Shown: in pieces, positions 1 to 6,669 of the stretch
How positions within the stretch are numbered: the first letter of the stretch is position 1
Layout: every line of letters begins with the position of its first letter
DNA from: an uncultured Lachnospiraceae bacterium
Lineage (GTDB): Bacteria > Bacillota > Clostridia > Lachnospirales > Lachnospiraceae
Length of the DNA: 9,091 nt
NCBI GenBank assembly: GCA_946406305.1
Contig: CAMJKC010000061.1
Span: 1-9,091 of the forward strand
Direction of reading: 5' to 3'
Notes under the pieces: model-generated
Told to the model about the DNA's origin: nothing
Database searches by the model: none
Seen by the model: the letters and a program-made list of their open reading frames with translations, nothing else
Position numbers and translations under genes: made by a program

Positions 1-2951
1 TAAAAGCATTAAATAAAGAAGCGAATGAGCATGTAGAAAATTTGTGTAGCAGAGTTAATCTTATTGAAAATAAAAATATAGTTATGTCAAAGCCTATAAA
101 GGTCGTAAGAGGCAGTGAATCAAAAGATGGAAAATCGTATGTAGAGTTTGACTATATAGCTGGTGTAAGCCTTTCAAAATATATAATAGATGAGATAAAA
201 AAAGGTGAAGATGATATAAAAACTATAAAAAAATATATGGACTTGTTGATAGGTAAGAACAGTGGGCTAATAGATATATATAACATAGATTGCCTTTTCT
301 CAAATGCCATAAAAATGGATGATAAAATTTATGTGATAGATGGAGAGTGGATAGGAGATGATACTGTAGAAGTAGGCTTTTTACAGTATAGAATATTAAA
401 ATATTTTTATGAAACTCATAAACAAGAACTTAGATTTAATTCATTTAAACATATGCTAAACACCTTTTTGATAAGTAAAGAAGATGCAAATAGATATGAA
501 GAAGTAGAAAATGTATTTCAAAGAAACATACACGGTAATATAGATAACAGAGATGTCCTCAAGTATTATGAAAATAAATCTGACATATCAAGTTATTATT
601 ATTTTAAAAACCAATATGACAATTTAAAAGATAAACTTGACAGGATAGTCGGTGGAGAAAATGCTATGGACTATTTGGAATATAAGCAGAGTGAAGAGAT
701 AAGACTTACAAATGTTCATGTAAATAACTTAAATGCACTTATATCTAATTTAAAAAGTGAAAATGCAGAACTTGCAAAACAAGTAAATTTTTTCCATAAG
801 AGAGAAGCAACTTATTATAAAGTTTTAAGGAAAATAAAAAATTTTGCAAAAGCAGCTCTACCAGATGAAACAATCAGAAAAAAAGTTATAAAGTATATAT
901 ATAGGACATTTAGGCATCCTATAAAGATGCTAAAAATTTATTTTACGAAAAATGGCAGAAACAGAATAGTTGGTGACTTTATGATAGGGGATGCATATTT
1001 TGAATGTGGCAAAGTTGCATTTCCATATTGCAGTGAAGTAAAAGTATCGATTGTAATACCTTGCTATAATCAAATAAGGTGGACATATAAATGTCTATAT
1101 TCAATAATGAAAACGGTTGATAGTAAAATTATCCCATACGAAGTAATAATTGCAGATGACAATTCAAAAGATACAACGAAGAATATTAAAAAATATGTAG
1201 AAAATGTAGTAGTCAGTAGAAACGAAGAGAACTTAGGATTTTTGAGAAATTGTAACAAAGCAGCAGCTCTCGCAAGAGGCGAATATATTATGTTTTTAAA
1301 TAATGATACAAAAGTAGAAGAAGGTGCTATATATCACCTTATGGAGCTTCTTGATAGGGATATAACTATTGGTATGACAGGTAGTAAACTAATATATCCA
1401 AATGGAGTGTTGCAAGAAGCAGGTGGAATAATATGGAGCAATGGAACAGGTGCTAATTATGGAAGAGGGCAAGATGAAAAAGATTATAAGTTTAATTATA
1501 TAAGAGAAGTTGATTATATATCAGGTGCATCTATTATGATAAGAAAGAGTTTGTGGGATTTAATAGGTGGTTTTGATGAGAGGTATATACCTGCATATTG
1601 CGAAGATAGTGACTTGGCTTTTTCTGTGAGGAAGTTTGGTATGAAAGTAATGTATCAACCACTGAGCAGAGTTATACATTATGAAGGCATATCAAATGGT
1701 GTAGATGTAAATGACACAAATAGTTTAAAATCTTATCAAATAGTAAATACAGAAAAGTTAAAAGAAAAATGGGAACAGGTACTTATAAACCAATATCCAG
1801 CAAGTAGCAACCCTAATTTTTTCAAAGCGAGAGAGAGAAATTTAAGCAAGAAGACAATTCTTTTTATAGACCACTATGTGCCTACTTGGGATAAAGATGC
1901 AGGAAGTAAAACCATATTTTCTTATATGCGAATGTTTTTGATGAAAGGTTATATAGTTAAATTTTTGGGAGATAATTTTATATTAAACTCTCCTTATGGA
2001 GATGTCTTGCAGCAGATGGGTATAGAAGTATTATATGGAAATGATTTGCAATTAAATATATGGGAATTTTTGAAAGAGAATAAGAGAAATATAGATTACA
2101 TATTTTTGAACAGACCTCATGTAGCTATAAAGTATATAGATTTCATAAAAGAAAATATGAATAGTAAAATACTTTTTTACGGTCACGATTTACACTACTT
2201 AAGACTTAACAGAGAGTATGAACTTGAAAAAGACAGCAACACTTTGGTGGAGGCAAGGTATTTTAGAAATTTGGAATATTCAATAATGTATAGGGCAGAT
2301 ATGTCTTATTACCCATCAAATGTAGAGATAGATGAAATTAAATCGGTAGATGAAAAATTAAAAGTGAAATCTATAAATGCATATATATATGAAAATGTTT
2401 CACTTGAAAAAAGAGACTTTAAAAATACAGCTCAGTTATTATTTGTAGGCGGTTTCGCACACGAGCCAAATGTAGATGCCTTAAGGTGGTTTGACGAATC
2501 AATACTCCCAAGGTTAAAGGCGAGGATGAATGTAGTATTAAATGTAGTTGGTTCAAATGCGACAGATGAAGTAAGAGAAATATGCAGCAAAGAAGGTTAT
2601 AGTTTTATAGGGTATGTCTCAGATAACGAGTTAGACTCACTGTATAAAAAAACGAGAATCGTTATCGCTCCACTTAGATATGGTGCTGGAATAAAGGGAA
2701 AGATTGTAGAAGCTATGAGTAAGGGATGTGCCATAGTAACAACTCCTTGTGGTGCTGAAGGCATAGAGGAAGCAGAAAAATTTATGAAAGTAGAAGCAAC
2801 TGCACAAGAATTTGCTCACTGTATAGAGAAGTTATATGATAATTTTGACGAGTTAGAAAAATTGTCATTTTTTGCAAGAAAAGAAATAAATAAACACTTC
2901 TCTATGGAAGCAGCTTGGGAAAAAATTAAAGATGATTTTGACAGAGGTTAA
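1..2951 (+). CDS. Multidomain glycosyltransferase (kinase-like region + GT2 + GT4), 5'-partial
   Basis: Probable surface-glycan assembly enzyme carrying two glycosyltransferase domains. The frame is open to the left edge; a TTG at 42 is the first start-like codon, but in-frame sense codons continue upstream to base 3, so I treat the gene as truncated. Residues are numbered from that TTG. Residues about 45-135 look like the end of a kinase-like fold: a hinge-like VEFDYIAG, a catalytic-loop-like DCLFSN (D83, N88), and IDGEW (D100), a pattern often seen in clostridial glycosyltransferase fusions that also carry an N-terminal methyltransferase. A short coiled-coil stretch lies at about 225-255. 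The GT2 domain (about 333-560) has VSIVIPCYN, the metal-binding NND (420-422) and YCEDSD (E521/D522). The GT4-like domain (about 603-969) ends with APLRYGAGIKGK and EAMSKG (E890), with AEGI following. No signal peptide or membrane span is visible, so it is probably cytoplasmic. Donor and acceptor are unknown; heptose genes follow directly. Confidence 0.88.
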   Translation, partial: KALNKEANEHVENLCSRVNLIENKNIVMSKPIKVVRGSESKDGKSYVEFDYIAGVSLSKYIIDEIKKGEDDIKTIKKYMDLLIGKNSGLIDIYNIDCLFSNAIKMDDKIYVIDGEWIGDDTVEVGFLQYRILKYFYETHKQELRFNSFKHMLNTFLISKEDANRYEEVENVFQRNIHGNIDNRDVLKYYENKSDISSYYYFKNQYDNLKDKLDRIVGGENAMDYLEYKQSEEIRLTNVHVNNLNALISNLKSENAELAKQVNFFHKREATYYKVLRKIKNFAKAALPDETIRKKVIKYIYRTFRHPIKMLKIYFTKNGRNRIVGDFMIGDAYFECGKVAFPYCSEVKVSIVIPCYNQIRWTYKCLYSIMKTVDSKIIPYEVIIADDNSKDTTKNIKKYVENVVVSRNEENLGFLRNCNKAAALARGEYIMFLNNDTKVEEGAIYHLMELLDRDITIGMTGSKLIYPNGVLQEAGGIIWSNGTGANYGRGQDEKDYKFNYIREVDYISGASIMIRKSLWDLIGGFDERYIPAYCEDSDLAFSVRKFGMKVMYQPLSRVIHYEGISNGVDVNDTNSLKSYQIVNTEKLKEKWEQVLINQYPASSNPNFFKARERNLSKKTILFIDHYVPTWDKDAGSKTIFSYMRMFLMKGYIVKFLGDNFILNSPYGDVLQQMGIEVLYGNDLQLNIWEFLKENKRNIDYIFLNRPHVAIKYIDFIKENMNSKILFYGHDLHYLRLNREYELEKDSNTLVEARYFRNLEYSIMYRADMSYYPSNVEIDEIKSVDEKLKVKSINAYIYENVSLEKRDFKNTAQLLFVGGFAHEPNVDALRWFDESILPRLKARMNVVLNVVGSNATDEVREICSKEGYSFIGYVSDNELDSLYKKTRIVIAPLRYGAGIKGKIVEAMSKGCAIVTTPCGAEGIEEAEKFMKVEATAQEFAHCIEKLYDNFDELEKLSFFARKEINKHFSMEAAWEKIKDDFDRG

Positions 2952-2953
2952 TT

Positions 2954-3664
2954 ATGGAAATGATATTATTGTGTGGTGGACTTGGAAGTAGGCTCAGAAA
3001 AGTGATAGGCGAGTCGCAAAAAACTATGGTCAGTATAAATGGAAAACCTTTTTTAAAATTGCTTATAGATTATTACAAAAAAAATGGAATAGATAGATTT
3101 ATACTTGCCTGTGGGTATAAATCAAATGAAGTGCTTGACTATTTTAAAAATAATAAAGAAGATGTAGAAATAGTTTGTGTAGAAGAAAAAGAAAAACTTG
3201 GGACAGCAGGAGCAATAAAAAATTGTTTTGATTTTATAAAAAACGATTTGGTCTATGTTGCAAATGGGGATACACTATTTAAAGTAGATATAACTAAATT
3301 AGAAAAAAATATGACAAAAATAAATTCTGACATAAGCATTATGTTAAATGTTGTTCATAATGCAGATAGGTATGGAGAGGTAGAATTAGACTATGTTGAT
3401 GACAAAAGTGGGAGAATAATAAATTTTTATGAAAAGAAAAAACAAACTGATGAGAGAGAAAAATTGATAAATGGTGGCATATATTTGATGAGGAAGGATT
3501 TGATAAATGATATAGAAAAAAATAAGAATGTATCTTTAGAAAAAGAGATGATGCCAAAATGGGTAAGGGAAAAAATAGTAGGTGGAGTAGTAGGAGAGGG
3601 AGATTTTTTAGATATAGGGACAGAGAGTAGTATAAAAGAGGCTTTTTTAAAAAAATATGAGTGA
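2954..3664 (+). CDS. hddC: Sugar-1-phosphate nucleotidyltransferase, probable D-glycero-D-manno-heptose 1-phosphate guanylyltransferase
   Basis: Predicted to join a sugar 1-phosphate to a nucleoside triphosphate, releasing pyrophosphate. The heptose/GDP assignment is inferred from the gmhB- and gmhA-like genes directly downstream. The 236 residues form a single nucleotidyltransferase domain: the N-terminal LCGGLGSRLR (6-15) is the nucleotide-binding loop, K23 is the expected catalytic lysine, NGKPFL follows, NGD (D106) is the metal-binding aspartate, NGGIYLM lies late in the domain and FLDIGT near the C-terminus. The usual PKPM signature reads QKTM (Q22, T24), an uncommon variant with the lysine kept. 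The ATG at 2954 has a GAGG at 2944-2947 with good spacing and lies two bases after the upstream stop; an ATG six bases later is possible. The gene overlaps the next by 8 bases. Alternatives are a GDP-mannose or glucose-1-phosphate type enzyme; nucleotide specificity cannot be read from sequence. Confidence 0.82.
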   Translation: MEMILLCGGLGSRLRKVIGESQKTMVSINGKPFLKLLIDYYKKNGIDRFILACGYKSNEVLDYFKNNKEDVEIVCVEEKEKLGTAGAIKNCFDFIKNDLVYVANGDTLFKVDITKLEKNMTKINSDISIMLNVVHNADRYGEVELDYVDDKSGRIINFYEKKKQTDEREKLINGGIYLMRKDLINDIEKNKNVSLEKEMMPKWVREKIVGGVVGEGDFLDIGTESSIKEAFLKKYE

Positions 3665-4397
3665 TATAGAAACTAAAAACATAATATTCCTTGATAGAGA
3701 TGGCACTATTTGTGTAGATGGCGGTGCTTTTCAATCGCATGATTATGGAAGTTATGATAATTTAATCAACAATGTGATTTTAGTTGAAGGAGTAGAAAAG
3801 TCTTTGAAACGATTAAAAGAGAAAGGCTTTTTGATTATTGTTATTTCTAATCAGGCAGGTGTGGCAAAAGGTAAAATGACAGAGTCTGATGTCCATAGAT
3901 TTAATGAAAAGTTAAATGAGAAATTAGATAATTTGATAGATGGTTTTTATTATTGTATTCATCACGACACAGGAGAAGAAAGTGATGGGAGAATATTGTA
4001 TGGTGATAAGATAATAAAAGAATTGATTGTAGATTGTGATTGCAGAAAACCTAAAATAGGTATGTTTAAACAGGCGGAAGATGATTTAAGGAATGGCAAA
4101 ATTCAAACTATTGATGAAAAATTTTTAAATAGCACAATTATATATGATAAGAGTAGAAATATATATAAAAAAAGCATAAATAAAATATTGATAAATAAAA
4201 ATAAAAGTTATATGATAGGAGATAAGTTAATAGACACTATGGCTGGTATAAATTATGGAGTAAAAAGTTTTTTGGTTCTAACTGGAGAAGGAAAAGCTGA
4301 ATATGAAAAATCAAAAAGCATAAATAATAAAGTGTATGACAAATGTTTTGAAGATATAAATGGAGCTTCAAATTATATATTGGAGGAATTGGTATGA
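3657..4397 (+). CDS. gmhB: HAD-family phosphatase, probable D-glycero-D-manno-heptose 1,7-bisphosphate 7-phosphatase
   Basis: Predicted to remove the 7-phosphate from heptose 1,7-bisphosphate before nucleotide activation. Motif I is FLDRDGT (nucleophile D13, acid/base D15). Motif II is ISNQAG (S64/N65). A CxH (C100, H102) pairs with CDCRKP (C127, C129, R130, K131), matching the structural zinc site and substrate-binding loop of the GmhB family. Motif IV is MIGDK with D189. At 246 residues it is clearly longer than typical GmhB (about 180-190). The extra length is a roughly 40-residue lysine/asparagine-rich insertion between the RKP loop and MIGDK (about 141-183), a longer spacing between the zinc half-sites, and a C-terminal tail. 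The ATG at 3657 overlaps the end of the previous gene by 8 bases. Its nearest purine-rich element (AGAGG, 3637-3641) is rather far, so translational coupling is likely. A histidinol-phosphatase-like HAD role is less likely given the neighbours. Confidence 0.85.
   Translation: MSDIETKNIIFLDRDGTICVDGGAFQSHDYGSYDNLINNVILVEGVEKSLKRLKEKGFLIIVISNQAGVAKGKMTESDVHRFNEKLNEKLDNLIDGFYYCIHHDTGEESDGRILYGDKIIKELIVDCDCRKPKIGMFKQAEDDLRNGKIQTIDEKFLNSTIIYDKSRNIYKKSINKILINKNKSYMIGDKLIDTMAGINYGVKSFLVLTGEGKAEYEKSKSINNKVYDKCFEDINGASNYILEELV
4382..4386 (+). promoter_or_regulatory. Ribosome binding site of the gmhA-like gene
   Basis: A perfect GGAGG lies 7 bases before the ATG at 4394, inside the 3' end of the phosphatase gene. 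It fixes this start and shows that initiation can occur independently of read-through from the ATGA overlap. Confidence 0.7.
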
Positions 4398-5056
4398 GTT
4401 ATATAGATGACTTGTGTGAAAGAAGAAAAAATTTATTGCCTATAAAAAATCAAATAGAAAATTCGTATGAAGAAATATATAGGTGCTTCAAAAATGGCAA
4501 CAAACTACTCATTTGTGGAAATGGTGGTTCAAGTGCAGATAGCTCTCATATAATGGGTGAATTAGTTAAGAGTTTTAAAAAAGATAGACGAATAGATATG
4601 GATATGGAGTTAAAATTAAAAAAAGAAATAGAAAAACTAAATAGCAAAAATCCTAAGTTTAATATAGAAGAAATGTATGAGGGCTTTATAAAAAATCTTG
4701 AAAGAGGAGTTAGCTGTGTAGATTTAACAGCATTTACAGCATTAAACACGGCATATATGAATGATAAATGTTTTGAATATGTATATGCGAATGCTGTTAT
4801 GAATATAGGGGTGGAAGAGGATGTGCTTCTTTGTATAACAACTTCTGGAAACTCTAAAAATGTTTTCAATGCTGCAGTGTTGGCGAAGAGTAAAAGTATG
4901 AAAGTGATAGCTATGACAGGAGGTGATGGCGGAAACATAAAAGATGTGGCTGATATTTCTATTAGAGTGCCTTTTAATGAAACTTACTTAATTCAAGAGG
5001 AACATATAGCTATATACCATGCTATATGTCTTGATATAGAAAATAATTTGTTTTAA
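4394..5056 (+). CDS. gmhA: SIS-domain phosphoheptose isomerase (sedoheptulose 7-phosphate isomerase)
   Basis: Predicted to convert sedoheptulose 7-phosphate to D-glycero-D-manno-heptose 7-phosphate, the first step of activated heptose synthesis. The 220 residues form one SIS domain: CGNGGSSADSSH (41-52) is the phosphate-binding loop, ITTSGNS (148-154) the second sugar-phosphate loop, and MTGGDGG and RVP are conserved later. By comparison with E. coli GmhA, the metal/catalytic set appears intact: H52 and E56 (equivalent to H61/E65) and Q201 and H209 (Q172/H180). It is longer than the 192-residue E. coli enzyme because of a charged, helical-looking insertion of about 30-35 residues (about 66-103). 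The ATG at 4394 overlaps the previous stop as ATGA and has an ideal GGAGG at 4382-4386. Being last of the three sugar-activation genes, its product order does not follow pathway order. A different keto-sugar phosphate substrate cannot be excluded. Confidence 0.87.
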   Translation: MSYIDDLCERRKNLLPIKNQIENSYEEIYRCFKNGNKLLICGNGGSSADSSHIMGELVKSFKKDRRIDMDMELKLKKEIEKLNSKNPKFNIEEMYEGFIKNLERGVSCVDLTAFTALNTAYMNDKCFEYVYANAVMNIGVEEDVLLCITTSGNSKNVFNAAVLAKSKSMKVIAMTGGDGGNIKDVADISIRVPFNETYLIQEEHIAIYHAICLDIENNLF

Positions 5057-5057
5057 T

Positions 5058-5063
5058 GGAGGA
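5058..5063 (+). promoter_or_regulatory. Ribosome binding site of the inhibitor lipoprotein gene
   Basis: GGAGGA falls in the 12-base gap after the gmhA-like stop, 5-6 bases before the ATG at 5069. It is the strongest Shine-Dalgarno match in the operon, in the only intergenic gap of more than a few bases on the + strand. This fits a product made in larger amounts than its neighbours; that is inference. Confidence 0.7.
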
Positions 5064-5068
5064 AATAT

Positions 5069-5554
5069 ATGTTTAAGAAAAGTAGCTTAGTTTTGGCAGT
5101 GGCAATAGTTTTTGTGTTATTTGGTTGTGGAAAAAATGAGCAAGTAAGGCTCTCATCTTCTGACCCATTGTCAGGGAGTGGAAAGTTTTTTAATTTAAAA
5201 TTTAAAGAGCAAGCATCTACTGGTTTTATATGGGATTATGAGATGACAGATGATTGTTTAGATATGATAGAAAAAAATGAAGATGCAGGTGAGAATATTG
5301 CACAAGCACCAGGTATGGTAGGAGCTCCAACAGATGTCACATATACATTTACTGCAAATGAGAGTGGAAAGACAACTTTAACTTTTACTTATCATCGTCC
5401 TTTTGAAGGTGGAGAGCATGCTTATGATATAGAGTATGATTTTTTAATTGATGCAAATTTTGATATAACTTGTACAGATAGAAGAATTATAAATGTTGAC
5501 TATGAAGCAGAAGTTAGTGAAATACCTTATCCATTTTTTTATAGTGAGAGTTAA
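5069..5554 (+). CDS. Chagasin-like (peptidase inhibitor family I42) lipoprotein
   Basis: Likely secreted, membrane-anchored inhibitor of papain-like (C1) cysteine proteases. The N-terminus has lysines (MFKK), a hydrophobic stretch and a lipobox LFGC with C20 as the lipidation site, so the mature protein should sit on the outer face of the membrane. The chagasin fold is suggested by its three inhibitory loops in order: ASTGFIWDY (49-57, like the family's NPTTGYxW loop), GMVGAPTDV (82-90, the glycine-rich loop, then a beta strand rich in T and F), and YHRPFEGG (108-115, like the RPW/RPF loop). About 30 residues after the inhibitor core (from about 132) have no recognised similarity and end in an aromatic tail. 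Length 161 is normal for bacterial I42 lipoproteins. It lies 12 bases after the gmhA-like gene and abuts the next start with no gap, so it belongs to the operon. Inhibition is inferred from the fold; the target protease is unknown. Confidence 0.8.
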   Translation: MFKKSSLVLAVAIVFVLFGCGKNEQVRLSSSDPLSGSGKFFNLKFKEQASTGFIWDYEMTDDCLDMIEKNEDAGENIAQAPGMVGAPTDVTYTFTANESGKTTLTFTYHRPFEGGEHAYDIEYDFLIDANFDITCTDRRIINVDYEAEVSEIPYPFFYSES

Positions 5555-6112
5555 ATGTTACTTAAATTATTTTTAGAATTTATGAAAATAGGCGGACTCA
5601 CCATAGGAGGTGGGTATGCCATGATATCAATAGTAAAGGAAGAGTGTGTTGACAAAAATAATTGGATAAAAGAAGATGAGTTTTATGATATGCTCACAGT
5701 GTCGGAAAGCACACCAGGACCTATAGCTATAAATATGGCTACATATATAGGGTATAAACAGGCAGGTATTACGGGGGCTGTTGTTGCTTCAATAGGAGTT
5801 GTGTTTATACCAGTTTTGATTATATATGTAGTTGCTTTATTTTTATCTGATTTTTTGAAGTTTAAAATTGTAAGCGATGCATTTAATGGACTTAGAGCTG
5901 CTGTGTCAATTATAATTATGTCTGTAGCTTATGGAATGATAAAAAAAGAGTATAGAGATAGTGATAAGAAAAAAGTGTCACTATTTTTATTTTTTGTGAC
6001 ACTAATATTAATGATATTATTTGGAATTTTAAATATCAATGTAAATACTGTGTATATAATACTCGTAGCATTTTTAGTTGCTTTTATTATGCTTTTGGTG
6101 AATAAGATATGA
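5555..6112 (+). CDS. chrA: Chromate transporter family protein, half-size subunit 1
   Basis: Integral membrane protein of the CHR (chromate ion transporter) family, in the short form where two half-size proteins replace the full-length duplicated ChrA. The 185 residues contain the family signatures GGLTIGGGYAMI (13-24) near the N-terminus and ESTPGP (51-56), followed by hydrophobic segments at about 72-100, 112-128, 140-160 and 164-183. The ATG at 5555 follows the lipoprotein stop directly with only a weak purine-rich element (TGAGAG) just upstream, so coupling is likely; the first hydrophobic segment needs this start. It overlaps the second half-size gene by 4 bases, consistent with a heteromeric pair. 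Chromate export is the family label; the physiological anion is unknown and no chromate regulator (ChrB type) is nearby. The gene symbol is a family name only. Confidence 0.9.
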   Translation: MLLKLFLEFMKIGGLTIGGGYAMISIVKEECVDKNNWIKEDEFYDMLTVSESTPGPIAINMATYIGYKQAGITGAVVASIGVVFIPVLIIYVVALFLSDFLKFKIVSDAFNGLRAAVSIIIMSVAYGMIKKEYRDSDKKKVSLFLFFVTLILMILFGILNINVNTVYIILVAFLVAFIMLLVNKI

Positions 6113-6669
6113 TATATTTAGAATTATTTTTTAATTTTTTAAAAGTAGGCATTTTTTCTTTTGGTGGAGGGTATTCGGCGATACCTCTTATGCGAGATGC
6201 TGCAGTAAAAACTGGTTGGATAACTGAAGAGATGTTTTTAGACATACTTGCAATAGCGGAGAGCACACCAGGACCTATTATGATAAATGTCCCTACTTAT
6301 ATAGGGACAAAGATGGGAGGGCTCTTAGGTGGAATCATAGCTACATTAGGAATATCAATACCTCCATTTGTAGTCATACTTCTTTTTGCAATTATATTTA
6401 AAAATATATTTAATAGTAAGAAGTCGCAATATGTTTTTTCAATAATGAGACCTGTGATATTTGCAATTATTTTTTATGCGGGGATTTCGTTATTTTTTAA
6501 AGTCACTATGGAGCAGGCAGATTATAATAACAATATAAAAAATATATTTATTTGTATTTTGCTTTTTATAGTTAGAATAATATACAAAAAAATAAATAAA
6601 AAATCTATATCAAGCATTCCATTTATTTTGATTTCTGCAGTATTTGGAATAGTGGTGTATGCAATATGA
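6109..6669 (+). CDS. chrA: Chromate transporter family protein, half-size subunit 2
   Basis: Second half-size CHR-family membrane protein, paralogous to its upstream neighbour. It carries FSFGGGYSAIPLM (16-28) and ESTPGP at exactly the same residues (51-56) as subunit 1, then PTYIG and hydrophobic segments at about 70-99, 108-130, 144-158 and 168-186. The 186-residue length matches the partner. Start and upstream stop overlap as ATGA (6109-6112), and the only Shine-Dalgarno-like element is a weak GGTG at 6097-6100, so translation is probably coupled to subunit 1 to give equal amounts. Its own stop overlaps the next gene's start in the same way. The two proteins probably form one transporter; substrate unknown. 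Confidence 0.9.
   Translation: MIYLELFFNFLKVGIFSFGGGYSAIPLMRDAAVKTGWITEEMFLDILAIAESTPGPIMINVPTYIGTKMGGLLGGIIATLGISIPPFVVILLFAIIFKNIFNSKKSQYVFSIMRPVIFAIIFYAGISLFFKVTMEQADYNNNIKNIFICILLFIVRIIYKKINKKSISSIPFILISAVFGIVVYAI

Noticed and set aside
42..44. TTG at 42 as the true start of the glycosyltransferase
   Set aside because: The frame stays open to the window edge with plausible coding sequence, no Shine-Dalgarno precedes it, and the kinase-like region would lack its N-terminal lobe.
3339..3740. Antisense open frame of 133 codons opposite the nucleotidyltransferase and phosphatase genes
   Set aside because: It is biased toward Leu/Ser/His/Phe as expected from the complement of AT-rich coding sequence, shows no known domain, and lies opposite two well-supported genes.
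4546..4938. Antisense open frame of 130 codons opposite the SIS isomerase gene
   Set aside because: It mirrors a gene with clear catalytic motifs, shows low-complexity Ser/Phe/Ile composition, and has no recognisable domain.
5040..5070. Promoter in the 12-base gap before the lipoprotein gene
   Set aside because: AT-rich sequence offers many chance -10-like hexamers; no convincing -35/-10 pair stands out and the gap is filled by the ribosome binding site.
6288..6309. Perfect 8-bp inverted repeat TGTCCCTA/TAGGGACA with a 6-base loop inside the second transporter gene
   Set aside because: It encodes conserved family residues (VPTYIGT) and lies mid-gene with no T-tract or promoter context, so chance arising from the coding sequence is the simplest explanation.
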